Counted from the stretch's first letter, positions 16,871 to 25,092 are shown. The stretch is 36,894 nucleotides of DNA from JBOHER01 sp050701115 (GCA_050701115.1 JBOHER010000443.1:1-36894), one strand, 5' to 3'. Numbers and translations: made by a program. The notes: a model not told the origin generated them from the letters alone.

Positions 16871-16927
16871 AAGTCGGGTTATGCACGGTCGTCGGTGCAC
16901 CCGCCGTGCGTGTCTCACCTGCATCCA
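16871..16927 (+). repeat. Intergenic repeat module L, copy 2
   Basis: 57 bp matching 14588-14644 with one substitution, starting 12 bp after the stop of the third cluster gene. In this copy the imperfect inverted repeat GCACGG ... CCGTGC is intact. Its last seven bases (GCATCCA) are also the first seven of module R. Confidence 0.9.
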
Positions 16928-16995
16928 GCCGACACGAGCGGGCCTCCGCGAGCTCCGGGCCCGCCCCCGTCGACTCCGATTGTGCATAGCGCTCC
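16921..16995 (+). repeat. Intergenic repeat module R, copy A
   Basis: About 75 bp that aligns, in inverted orientation, with 34846-34917. Shared blocks include GCATCCAGCCG, GGGCCTCCGCGAGCTCCGG, CCCGCC, GTCG and GATTGTGCATA, with roughly ten differences including two 1-nt gaps. It contains the hairpin GCGGGCC ... GGCCCGC. Together with module L, the unit from 16876 to 16992 is bounded by an imperfect 11-bp inverted repeat (GGGTTATGCAC / GTGCATAGCGC). Confidence 0.85.
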
Positions 16996-17007
16996 TAGCT
17001 CACCATG

Positions 17008-17037
17008 TTGTCCACAGTGGTCCAAGCTATCCACAGA
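17008..17037. promoter_or_regulatory. DnaA-box-like pair upstream of the DUF4192 gene
   Basis: TTGTCCACA (17008-17016) is a perfect actinobacterial DnaA box, and CTATCCACA (17028-17036) is one base from TTATCCACA. They are about one to two turns apart in the gap before the DUF4192 gene. No other origin features (dnaA, dnaN, AT-rich tract) are present. Confidence 0.4.
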
Positions 17038-17085
17038 TTCGGCCACGCGCCGTTTTCCACCGTGCGCAAGAGCGACGCTGTCGGG

Positions 17086-18180
17086 GTGACTCAAAAGAAT
17101 CCAGTACATGGCAAGACCCGCATCCGGCTGAGCGAACCCGCCGATGTGCTCGCGGCGATCCCGCACATGCTGGGATTTCGCCCGGTCAACTCGGTGGTGC
17201 TGCTCGCCGACACCGGTCAAAGCCGTAAGGAGATCGGTCGGCGACTGCGCTTGAACCTGCCGCCCGCCGACCTGGTGGAGCCGGTAGCACGCCAGCTGAC
17301 CGAGTCGATCACTCAGGACCAGCCGTCCTCGGTGATCATTGTGATCGTCGGCGGCGGCGGAGATGACCTGGGTGCTCGCCGACCGTTACCGCACGCCGGG
17401 TTGGTCAGCGCGCTGCGTCGTGAGCTCGATGCCCGCGGAGTCGATCAACCTTCCGCGATGTGGGTGCCCGAGATCAGCGCGGGAGCCCGGTGGCGTTGCT
17501 ATGACCACACCCGCTGCGGCGGGGTACTGCCCGATCCGTCCAGCACTGTCGTCGCGGCCGAGACCGTCGGGCTTGGCCTGGTCACCTACGACAGCAGGGA
17601 GGACGTCCAGCTGCTGTTCAAGCCGGACCACGACCAACTCCTCCGCGAGCGCGCCCGGCTCATCGACGCGAAGTTTCGCGATCTCGAGTTCGGCGCGGCT
17701 CGTGACTGGAAGGACGAGCGGGGCGTGGCCGCCATCCGGGCGGGTCTGCGTTGCGCGCACAGCGGCCTGCTCGTGCTGTCCGATGACCAGATCGCCGAAC
17801 TCGCTGTCGCGCTGGCCAACCCCCGGTTGCGGGACGCCTGCCTGGCGACCGCGCTCCCGGCGGACTCCGAGGCGGCGCGTTCCGCGGCACGCCTGTGGCA
17901 GGCCTTGGCTCGGGGGCTGCCCGCGCCGGAACGGGCCGAGCCGGCTTGCCTCGCCGGGTTCGCCGCCTATCTGGCCGGAAACGGTGCCTTCGCCGGAATA
18001 GCACTGGAGGTGGCGCTGGCGGCAGATCCCTTGCACGTGCTGGCGGGACTGCTCATCCGCGCGCTGCACTCCGGGGTCCACCCCGAGCGGTTGCACCGGC
18101 TCGCCGAGCACGACGTCGGGCTCGTGTTGTGGCCGGACCTGGAAGGCCAGCGGTGGCCGGAACGGGAGAAGTCTGCCTAA
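17086..18180 (+). CDS. DUF4192 domain-containing protein
   Basis: A 364-residue actinobacterial protein of unknown function. It opens with the family signature IRLSEPADVLAAIPHMLGFRP-(VNSVVLL), and most of its length is the DUF4192 domain (ARWRCYDHTRCGG in the middle, a helical Ala-rich C-terminal half ending GLVLWPDL). The start is uncertain: GTG 17086 places the signature near the N-terminus and has a NANNNT -10-like GACGCT (17074-17079) exactly 6 bases upstream, the leaderless pattern seen elsewhere in this window. In-frame starts at 17005 and 17062 have no ribosome site. Its stop overlaps the galE stop by 4 bases, tail to tail. Confidence 0.85.
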   Translation: MTQKNPVHGKTRIRLSEPADVLAAIPHMLGFRPVNSVVLLADTGQSRKEIGRRLRLNLPPADLVEPVARQLTESITQDQPSSVIIVIVGGGGDDLGARRPLPHAGLVSALRRELDARGVDQPSAMWVPEISAGARWRCYDHTRCGGVLPDPSSTVVAAETVGLGLVTYDSREDVQLLFKPDHDQLLRERARLIDAKFRDLEFGAARDWKDERGVAAIRAGLRCAHSGLLVLSDDQIAELAVALANPRLRDACLATALPADSEAARSAARLWQALARGLPAPERAEPACLAGFAAYLAGNGAFAGIALEVALAADPLHVLAGLLIRALHSGVHPERLHRLAEHDVGLVLWPDLEGQRWPEREKSA

Positions 18181-19163
18181 TGCGCTTGCCCGGACTTTAC
18201 GAATGCCCACGCGTCATTGACGATGACCCGTAGGTCTGCTCGGCTCGGTTCCCAGCCGAGCTCCTCCCGCGCCCGGTCACTGGCGGCCACCAGCACAGCG
18301 GGATCCCCCGCCCGCCGGGGCGCGATCTGATCGGGGATCGGATGGCCGGTGACCGCACGGCATGCGTCGATCACTTGCCGGACCGAGAAGCCGGTGCCGT
18401 TGCCGAGGTTGTAGACCCGGTGCTCGCCCCGCTGAGCGCGTCCGAGCGCGAGCAGGTGCGCGTCGGCAAGGTCGGTGACATGGATGTAGTCACGGATCGC
18501 AGTGCCATCGTCGGTGGGGTAGTCGTCACCGTAGATCTGCACCCGGTGCCGGTCCCCGCTGGCAACCTGCAACACGATCGGAATCAGGTGGGTTTCGGTG
18601 GTGTGCCGCTCGCCGAAGGATCGGTAGGCACCAGCGACGTTGAAGTAGCGCAGGCTGACCGCGGCCAGCCCGTGCGCCCGAGCGTACGAGGTGATCGCGT
18701 GGTCGACAGCCAGCTTGCTCGCCCCATAGGTGTTTGTGGGTGCGGTGCGCGCGGATTCTGTGATCGGAATCCGCTCAGGCTCGCCGTAGGTCGCCGCGGT
18801 CGAGGAGAACACCAGCCGGCCGGTCCCGTGCGCGCGCATCGCGTCCAGCAGCCGCAGCGACGTCAGCACATTGCCTCGCCAGTACGCCCCCGGGTCTTGC
18901 ATCGATTCGCCGACCAGAGACTTCGCGGCGAAATGCAGGACCCCGTCAAACCCCTCGGCCAGCACCCGCTCCGCCGTATCGGCCGCGTCTCCTTCGATGA
19001 ATCGCGCGCCGTCCGGCACCGCGTCGGCATGCCCGGTCGACAGATCGTCGATCACGGTGACCTCATGTCCCGCTTCCAGCAGCCGGGCGGCACACACACT
19101 GCCGATATAGCCCGCGCCGCCCGTGACGACGAGTTTGCGAGCGTGGTTATCCGTCTGGGTCAC
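18177..19163 (-). CDS. galE: UDP-glucose 4-epimerase GalE
   Basis: Interconverts UDP-glucose and UDP-galactose. The 328-residue short-chain dehydrogenase-type protein has the NAD motif TGGAGYIG (residues 14-21), Ser121 in VFSSTAATYGE, and the catalytic Tyr146-x3-Lys150 in TYGASK, plus RYFNVAGA and YGDDYPTDDGTAIRDYIHV. GTG 19163 is preceded by AGGAAGG at correct spacing. The frame stays open upstream to 19268, but that extension reads through the tail of a degraded galactokinase. It is convergent with DUF4192. In corynebacteria galE also lies next to dtxR, as here. Confidence 0.95.
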   Translation of the reverse strand: MTQTDNHARKLVVTGGAGYIGSVCAARLLEAGHEVTVIDDLSTGHADAVPDGARFIEGDAADTAERVLAEGFDGVLHFAAKSLVGESMQDPGAYWRGNVLTSLRLLDAMRAHGTGRLVFSSTAATYGEPERIPITESARTAPTNTYGASKLAVDHAITSYARAHGLAAVSLRYFNVAGAYRSFGERHTTETHLIPIVLQVASGDRHRVQIYGDDYPTDDGTAIRDYIHVTDLADAHLLALGRAQRGEHRVYNLGNGTGFSVRQVIDACRAVTGHPIPDQIAPRRAGDPAVLVAASDRAREELGWEPSRADLRVIVNDAWAFVKSGQAH

Positions 19164-19164
19164 G

Positions 19165-19480
19165 ATGGCCTTCCTGTGCGCTAGTGGTCCCGCCGGGCGC
19201 CGGCCGACGGTACCGCGTCGAAAACTCGCGGCGCGCGCCAGCCTCGCCGAGCCGCCGAAACCCCCCACCGGTCATCCGCGCACCCTCTGCGCCCGCCGCC
19301 CGCGCACAGTCGACCGCCTCATCGAGCTCCCGGCAGGAAACGCGGTAATCGAAATGCAAACTGTCGTGGGAGGAATCCAGCAGGGTCCCGATCGCGGCGA
19401 CAGCGCCCGCGCGGAGCAGCGCGACGGTCTCCAGCACTCGGGCGTTCTCGGTGACGACGAGGCGCGGTTGCCGCCCGCCG
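19165..19480 (-). pseudogene. Galactokinase (galK) C-terminal remnant
   Basis: On the minus strand one frame reads RLVVTENARVLETVALLRAG, then LDEAVDCARAAGAEGARMTGGGF, the C-terminal signature of GHMP galactokinases. Right at the GGGFGGS motif one base too many is present, so the sequence continues in the next frame as GGFGGSAR (about 19243-19265). The N-terminal two thirds, including the substrate- and ATP-binding motifs, are missing. After the frameshift the frame runs without a stop into galE. This is a truncated, frameshifted galK, once in an operon with galE. Confidence 0.75.
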
Positions 19481-19513
19481 CGCGAAATGTCTCCGCACCG
19501 AGGTCAGCGACCG

Positions 19514-20209
19514 TCAAGAAACCGTTGCCAGCACCGCGTGCAGGACAGCGGGGGACACTTGCAATGTCTCACCGATGCCGCTGATCTCGACCACCGAGTT
19601 GGCTCCGTTGGCCTTGCCCACGTGTACCTTGCCGCCGGGTACCAGTCCGACGATTCGCAGCTTGGCCATCAGCTCTTCGTCGATCTGAACGTGCTCGGCG
19701 ATCCGCCGGATCTCCACCGTCCCGCCGCCCCGGCGAGCGACCTCGTCCAGCCGCACCAGGTCCGGCTCCGCAGGCGGCGCGGGCTCTCCCTCTCCCAGCT
19801 TGTCCAGCCCGGGAATCGGGTTGCCGTAGGGCGAGGTGGTGGGGTGATCGAGCAGCTTGACCAGCTTGCGCTCGACGGCCTCGCTCATCACGTGCTCCCA
19901 GCGGCAGGCTTCGGCGTGCACATGCTCCCACTCGAGCCCGATGACATCGACCAGCAGCCGCTCGGCGAGCCGGTGCTTGCGCATCACCGCGATCGCCAGC
20001 TCACGCCCGTGATCGGTCAGTTCGAGGTGACGATCACCGGCGACGACAACCAGGTTGTCCCGCTCCATGCGGGCCACGGTCTGGCTCACGGTCGGGCCAC
20101 TTTGCTGGAGTCGTTCCGCGATCCGTGCGCGCAGTGGTACGACACCCTCTTCCTCGAGTTCGAAGATGGTGCGGAGATACATCTCCGTGGTGTCGATCAG
20201 CTCATTCAC
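19514..20209 (-). CDS. ideR: Iron-dependent repressor IdeR/DtxR
   Basis: Fe(II)-activated repressor of iron uptake genes. The 231-residue protein has the DtxR winged helix (LIDTTEMYLRTIFELEEEG, QSGPTVSQTVARMERDNLV), all the classical metal ligands at canonical numbering (Met10, His79, Glu83, His98, Cys102, Glu105, His106), and a C-terminal SH3-like FeoA domain (about 150-230). GTG 20209 reproduces the family N-terminus. It is divergent from the sulfurtransferase gene. In mycobacteria ideR is next to sigB; here sigB is about 10 kb away. Confidence 0.96.
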   Translation of the reverse strand: MNELIDTTEMYLRTIFELEEEGVVPLRARIAERLQQSGPTVSQTVARMERDNLVVVAGDRHLELTDHGRELAIAVMRKHRLAERLLVDVIGLEWEHVHAEACRWEHVMSEAVERKLVKLLDHPTTSPYGNPIPGLDKLGEGEPAPPAEPDLVRLDEVARRGGGTVEIRRIAEHVQIDEELMAKLRIVGLVPGGKVHVGKANGANSVVEISGIGETLQVSPAVLHAVLATVS

Positions 20210-20281
20210 AGCGTCTCATTTCATTGCCGGTCAAGTTCTCATGGTAGTCGCCGTTGCCGGAAGTGCAGCAGGTGATCAGCG

Positions 20282-20287
20282 ACAATG
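20282..20287 (+). promoter_or_regulatory. -10 element of a putative leaderless sulfurtransferase mRNA
   Basis: GACAAT ends 6 bases before ATG 20294, with no ribosome site between. This is the usual actinobacterial layout for a leaderless transcript starting at the A of ATG. No convincing -35 is seen. Confidence 0.5.
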
Positions 20288-20293
20288 GGACCC

Positions 20294-21136
20294 ATGCATC
20301 CGCTGATCGGCACCGCTGCCCTTGCCGCCATGCTCGAGTCGGACGAACCACCGACCCTGCTCGACGTGCGCTGGCGGTTGGCAGGCCCACCCGGCAAGGA
20401 CTCCTACACGGCAGCGCACCTCCCTTGCGCACTATTCCTCGATCTTGACACCGAGCTTGCCGGGGAGCCGGGGGAGGGGGGTCGACATCCGCTCCCCGAT
20501 CCGGATGAACTGCAGAAGCACCTGCGCGGCGCCGGGGTGCGCAGTGCACATCCGGTCGTTGTCTATGACGATGTCGACGGCTCGGTCGCGGCCCGTGCCT
20601 GGTGGCTGCTGCGCTGGGCGGGGCACGCCGAGGTCGCCGTGCTCGACGGTGGGTTCGCGGCCTGGATCGAGGAACGCAGGCCGGTCACCGCCGACGTGCC
20701 GGAGCCGGCACTGGGTGACATCGTGGTCGACCCGGGCCACCTGCCGGTGCTCGACGCCGATGACGCGGAGCGCTCTGCCAGGGCGGGGGTCCTGCTCGAT
20801 GCCCGGGCCCCCGAGCGGTATGCCGGTGCGGTGGAGCCGGTCGATCCGCGTGCGGGACACATACCGGGTGCGGTCAACGCGCCGTTCGCCGAGCACCTCG
20901 GCGCGGACCGGCGCTGGCGCAGCCCCAGTGAGCTCGCTGCCCGGTTCGCCGAGCTTGGTGTCACCCCTGGCACACCGGTCGGTGCCTACTGTGGATCGGG
21001 GGTCACGGCAAGCTCGGTGGTGCTCGCCCTGGAAGTCGCCGGAGTCGGCGAGCCGCCCGCCCTGTACGCGGGATCGTGGTCGCACTGGTCCCGTGACCCA
21101 CAGCGGCCCGCGGCCACCGGAGATCAACCCGGCTGA
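20294..21136 (+). CDS. Thiosulfate/3-mercaptopyruvate sulfurtransferase (two rhodanese domains)
   Basis: A 280-residue tandem rhodanese. The N-terminal inactive-type domain (about 5-130) has LLDVRW, HLPCALFLDLD and VVVYDD; the C-terminal catalytic domain (about 145-270) has LLDARAPERYAG, HIPGAVNAPF and the loop YCGSGVTAS with Cys233 as the persulfide-forming residue. The CGSGVTA loop is typical of mercaptopyruvate-type (SseA-like) enzymes. ATG 20294 (MHPLIG) is preferred because of the leaderless -10; an in-frame ATG at 20285 overlaps that element. Confidence 0.92.
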   Translation: MHPLIGTAALAAMLESDEPPTLLDVRWRLAGPPGKDSYTAAHLPCALFLDLDTELAGEPGEGGRHPLPDPDELQKHLRGAGVRSAHPVVVYDDVDGSVAARAWWLLRWAGHAEVAVLDGGFAAWIEERRPVTADVPEPALGDIVVDPGHLPVLDADDAERSARAGVLLDARAPERYAGAVEPVDPRAGHIPGAVNAPFAEHLGADRRWRSPSELAARFAELGVTPGTPVGAYCGSGVTASSVVLALEVAGVGEPPALYAGSWSHWSRDPQRPAATGDQPG

Positions 21137-21163
21137 ACCGGGCGACTTCGCCGCGGGAGTGGA

Positions 21164-21169
21164 TAGGGT
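21164..21169 (+). promoter_or_regulatory. -10 element of a putative leaderless acuC mRNA
   Basis: TAGGGT is followed by exactly 6 bases and then ATG 21176; no Shine-Dalgarno is present. Confidence 0.5.
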
Positions 21170-21175
21170 GGCGCA

Positions 21176-22348
21176 ATGGAACCGCCGGCCGTTGTCTGGA
21201 ACTCCGCATTGCTCGCCTACGACCTCGGTGGGGAGCACCCGTTCAACCCCGTCCGGCTCGATCTGACCATTCGCCTCGCCCAGGAACTCGGGGTGCTGGA
21301 CGGTATCCCGCTGCTGGTGCCGGAAGAAGCCGGGGATGCCGATCTGCAGCGGGTGCACAGCCCGGACTATCTGGACGCCGTCAAGGAAGCGCCGATGGCC
21401 TCCTACGACGTGGGCCACGGGCTGGGTACCGAGGACAACCCGGTCTTCGCCAACATGCATGGCGCTGCCGCACTGGTGGTCGGTTCCACGTTGCTCGGCG
21501 CGCGGAAGCTGGCCGACGGCGAGACGCTGCGGGCGGTCAACATCGCGGGCGGTCTGCATCACGCGATGCGCGATCACGCCGCCGGGTTCTGCGTCTACAA
21601 CGACTGCTCGATCGCGATTTCCTGGTTGCTGGACCACGGTTTCGATCGGGTGGGCTATGTGGACACCGATGTGCACCACGGCGACGGTGTGCAGGCCGCG
21701 TTCTACCACGATCCCAGGGTGCTGACCATGTCGCTGCACCAGCACCCGATGACCTTGTGGCCGGGAACCGGCTACCCGGGAGAACTGGGTGGGCCGGGCG
21801 CGGAAGGCAGCTCGGTCAATGTCCCGCTACCGCCGATGACCAGCGACGCGGGCTGGTTGCGCGCCTTTCACGCGATCGTCCCGCCGCTGCTTCGCCAGTT
21901 CCGGCCACAGGTCCTGGTCACCCAGTGCGGGGTCGACTCGCATCGCGAAGACCCGCTGGCCGATCTTTCGCTGACTGTCGACGGCCACCGGGAGATCTAC
22001 CGAACGCTCCGCGGGCTCGCCGACGAGCACGCGGGTGGACGGTGGCTCGCGGTGGGCGGCGGGGGTTATCAGCTGATCAGGGTGGTTCCACGGTCGTGGA
22101 CTCATCTGCTGGCGACCGTGCTGGATCGCGACGTGCCGCCGAGCACCCCACTGCCATCCGGGTGGATGCGGACGGTGCGCGCGACCGCACCGTATGCCGA
22201 CCTGCCCAGCACGATGGGCGAGGGCCGCGAGGTCACCTTCGATCCGTGGGGCGACGCGTCCAACCATCCGGTCGACATCGCGATCACGCAGACCCGCCGC
22301 GCGGTGTTTCCCCTGCACGGCCTCGATCCCGACGATCCCCGAGACTGA
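21176..22348 (+). CDS. acuC: Acetoin utilization protein AcuC (class I histone-deacetylase-like)
   Basis: A 390-residue zinc-dependent deacetylase of the arginase/deacetylase fold. Catalytic features: His128-His129 (GGLHHAM), zinc ligands Asp165 and His167 (VDTDVHHGDGV), Asp254 (TQCGVDSH), and Tyr298 in the GGGGY loop. In Bacillus, AcuC deacetylates acetyl-CoA synthetase. The next gene, 14 bp downstream, encodes a protein acetyltransferase, so the pair probably sets the acetylation state of acetyl-CoA synthetase or other AMP-forming enzymes. Confidence 0.93.
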   Translation: MEPPAVVWNSALLAYDLGGEHPFNPVRLDLTIRLAQELGVLDGIPLLVPEEAGDADLQRVHSPDYLDAVKEAPMASYDVGHGLGTEDNPVFANMHGAAALVVGSTLLGARKLADGETLRAVNIAGGLHHAMRDHAAGFCVYNDCSIAISWLLDHGFDRVGYVDTDVHHGDGVQAAFYHDPRVLTMSLHQHPMTLWPGTGYPGELGGPGAEGSSVNVPLPPMTSDAGWLRAFHAIVPPLLRQFRPQVLVTQCGVDSHREDPLADLSLTVDGHREIYRTLRGLADEHAGGRWLAVGGGGYQLIRVVPRSWTHLLATVLDRDVPPSTPLPSGWMRTVRATAPYADLPSTMGEGREVTFDPWGDASNHPVDIAITQTRRAVFPLHGLDPDDPRD

Positions 22349-22362
22349 AGGCACGGAGTCCA

Positions 22363-25092
22363 ATGGCTGCAGAGAACGCATCCTCCGCACGCGGCGCGCG
22401 GGACCCGTACGACTACCCGCGACAATGGGAAGCAGACGTGGTGCTCGCCGACGGCGGCACTGTCCACTTGCGACCGATCCTGCCCGATGATGCCGATGGC
22501 CTGGTCAACCTGCACGGCAGGTTGTCCGACCAGACGCGGTACTTCCGGTACTTCGGCGCCTATCCTCGGATCCCGCCGCGCGATCTGGAGCGGTTCTCGG
22601 TAGTCGACCACTACAACCGGGTCGCCTTCGTCGCGCTACTAGGTTCGGAGATCCTGGCCGTCAGCCGGTACGAGCGGCTGGAGAACGGGCCACTGGCCGA
22701 GGTCGCCTTCGTGGTGGATGACGCGCATCAGGGCAGGGGATTGGGCTCGATCCTGCTCGAGCACCTGGCCGCCGCGGCATCGGAATGCCGGGTCGAACGC
22801 TTCGTGGCCGAGGTGCTCAGCGAGAACGCCCCGATGTTGCGCGTGTTCCGGGACGCCGGCTATCAGATCAGCAGAGAGCTGGAGGAAGGCACGATCCACC
22901 TCGAGTTCGACATCGACCCCACCGAGGAGTCCCTTGCGGTGGCCCGGTCCCGGGAACAGGCGGCCGAGGCGCGCAGCGTGCACAACCTGCTGCACCCACG
23001 TTCGGTCGCGGTGATCGGAGCATCGAAGGATCCGACCAAGATCGGGTACGCGGTGCTGACGAATCTGCTCGGCTCGGATTTCGCCGGGACGATATATCCG
23101 GTGAACCCGGAACACACCTCGGTGCGCGGGGTCCGCGCTTACCCATCCGTGGTCGACATCCCGGACGATGTGGATCTGGCCGTGGTCGCGGTGCCCGCTG
23201 AGAAGGTCGAGGGTGTGCTCGATGGTGCGCTGGCGAAGGGGGTGAAAACCTTGGTGATCGTCTCGGCCGGGTTCGCCGAGTCCGGGCCACACGGCTTGTA
23301 TGCCGAGCTCAGGCTGGTCGGTGAAGCCAGGGCGCACGGAATGCGGGTCGTCGGGCCCAACGCGCTTGGCGTGCTCAATACCGACTCGCGGGTCCGGCTC
23401 AACGCCAGCCTGGCGCCGCGGCTGCCGCTGCGCGGCAACACCGGGTTCTTCTGCCAGTCCGGTGCGCTGGGCATCGCGATCCTCGCCGACGCGGAGAAAC
23501 GCGGCCTCGGGCTGTCGACCTTCGTCTCGGCCGGGAACCGTGCCGATGTGTCCGGCAACGACCTGCTGCAGTACTGGGAGACCGATCCGAGCACCGACAC
23601 CGTCCTGCTGTACCTGGAGTCGTTCGGCAATCCGCGCAAGTTCGCCCGGCTCGCCCGAAGGCTTGCCCGCACCAAGCCGATCGTCGCCGTGCGGTCCGGG
23701 CGGCACGCGGTCAGCCGCGAGCTCGCGGCCACCTCGGCGAAGGTTGACGAGGCCAGCGTGCAGGCGCTGTTCGAGCAGGCCGGGGTGATCCGGGTGGAGT
23801 CGCTCGCGCAACTCTTCGACACCGCCCTGGTACTGGCCAATCAGCCGCTGCCTGCCGGGCCGAGTGTGGGCATCGTCGGCAACTCCTCGGCGATCGGCGC
23901 ACTGGCCGCCGATACCGCGATGGCGCAGGGACTGACGCTCGCCTTCGATCCGATCGATGTGGGTCCGCAGGCCGAGCCCGAGGAATTCGCCAGCGCGGTA
24001 CGCGAAACCCTGAACCATCCGGATGTCGACGCGCTGGTCGTGGTGTTCGTGCCGCCGCTGGCTATTCCGGGCACGCGGTACGCGCGAGCGGTGCGCGAAG
24101 CCGCGACCGAGGCCGCGCGGCGTTACGCCAAGCCCATCGTGTCCACCTTCCTCGCGGTGGAGGGCGTGCCGGAGGAGCTCGCGGTGCACGGCGCGGACGG
24201 GGTGCCTGCGCGGGGTTCGGTGCCGTCCTATCCGAGTCCGGAGCGCGCGGTGGCGGCTCTGGCGCGGGTCATCCGGTACGCAGCGTGGCGTCAGCGCCCG
24301 ACCGGGTCCTTCGTGCGGCCTGCCGATCTGCACCCCGAGCGTGCTGAGCAGATCGTCCATGACGTGCTCGCCGAGCCCCGGACCGATGCGGGTGGCGGCA
24401 CCGACTGGGTGCCGGACTCGGTGTGCATCGCGCTGCTGGGCTGCTATGGCATCGACGTGATCGCGTTCGAACGGGTCAACGCCGAGGATGACGCGGTCAG
24501 CGCGGCGGATGCGCTGGGCTATCCGGTGGCGTTGAAGTCCACCGACGAGCGGCTGAGCAGAAGGCCCGATATGTCGGGTGCGCGGCTGGACCTGCTCAAC
24601 GCAGAGGCGGTGCGGGTGGCCTACCGCGATGTGCGCGAGCTGGCAGGCTCGGAGGAGATGTATGTACAGCGGATGGCGCCGCGGGGCAGTTCCTGTGCGA
24701 TCGCGCTGCAGGACGACCCCTCGTTCGGCACCCTGGTGTCCTTCGGATTGTCCGGTGTGCTCGGTGACCTGCTCGGGGATCGTGCCTACCGCGCGGTGCC
24801 GTTGACCGATACCGACGCTGCCGATCTGGTCCGCGAACCGCGCACGGCGCCGCTGCTCGCCGGATACCGCGGCGACGAGCCCGCCGACCTCGACGCGTTG
24901 TCCGAACTGGTGCTGCGCGTCGCCGCGCTCGCCGAGGACGTGCCGGAAGTCCGGGCGCTCGAGCTGGACCCGGTCATCGCCTCGCCGGACGGGGTCGCCG
25001 TGGTCGGCGCCCGGATCATGCTGGGCGAGCCGCCGTCCCGTCCCGACACCGGCCCACGACGACTGCGGTCGATCAACGCACCGGGGGAGTAG
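22363..25092 (+). CDS. GNAT acetyltransferase fused to NDP-forming acyl-CoA synthetase-like domains (Pat/PatZ-like)
   Basis: A 909-residue fusion. Residues about 20-185 are a GNAT domain (VHLRPILPDDAD, acetyl-CoA loop QGRGLGSILL near 122-131). From about 205 follow the acyl-CoA synthetase (NDP-forming) modules: CoA-binding Rossmann (HPRSVAVIGASKDPTKIGY), two succinyl-CoA-ligase-like flavodoxin domains (FFCQSGALGIAI, SVGIVGNSSAIG), and a C-terminal ATP-grasp (YPVALKSTDERL to LELDPVI). This is the lysine acetyltransferase architecture with GNAT first, as in streptomycete PatA; enterobacterial Pat has it last. The synthetase part is probably a regulatory acetyl-CoA sensor. ACGGAG precedes ATG 22363. 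It is encoded with AcuC. Confidence 0.92.
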   Translation: MAAENASSARGARDPYDYPRQWEADVVLADGGTVHLRPILPDDADGLVNLHGRLSDQTRYFRYFGAYPRIPPRDLERFSVVDHYNRVAFVALLGSEILAVSRYERLENGPLAEVAFVVDDAHQGRGLGSILLEHLAAAASECRVERFVAEVLSENAPMLRVFRDAGYQISRELEEGTIHLEFDIDPTEESLAVARSREQAAEARSVHNLLHPRSVAVIGASKDPTKIGYAVLTNLLGSDFAGTIYPVNPEHTSVRGVRAYPSVVDIPDDVDLAVVAVPAEKVEGVLDGALAKGVKTLVIVSAGFAESGPHGLYAELRLVGEARAHGMRVVGPNALGVLNTDSRVRLNASLAPRLPLRGNTGFFCQSGALGIAILADAEKRGLGLSTFVSAGNRADVSGNDLLQYWETDPSTDTVLLYLESFGNPRKFARLARRLARTKPIVAVRSGRHAVSRELAATSAKVDEASVQALFEQAGVIRVESLAQLFDTALVLANQPLPAGPSVGIVGNSSAIGALAADTAMAQGLTLAFDPIDVGPQAEPEEFASAVRETLNHPDVDALVVVFVPPLAIPGTRYARAVREAATEAARRYAKPIVSTFLAVEGVPEELAVHGADGVPARGSVPSYPSPERAVAALARVIRYAAWRQRPTGSFVRPADLHPERAEQIVHDVLAEPRTDAGGGTDWVPDSVCIALLGCYGIDVIAFERVNAEDDAVSAADALGYPVALKSTDERLSRRPDMSGARLDLLNAEAVRVAYRDVRELAGSEEMYVQRMAPRGSSCAIALQDDPSFGTLVSFGLSGVLGDLLGDRAYRAVPLTDTDAADLVREPRTAPLLAGYRGDEPADLDALSELVLRVAALAEDVPEVRALELDPVIASPDGVAVVGARIMLGEPPSRPDTGPRRLRSINAPGE

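Noticed and set aside
19272..19517. Small minus-strand open frame upstream of galE taken as a gene
   Set aside because: It is the wrong-frame reading of the galK remnant; the galactokinase motifs are in the neighbouring frames.
22639..24360. A 573-codon minus-strand frame across the acetyltransferase gene
   Set aside because: It is a shadow of the GNAT/synthetase gene on the other strand, rich in Arg/Gly/His with no domain pattern.
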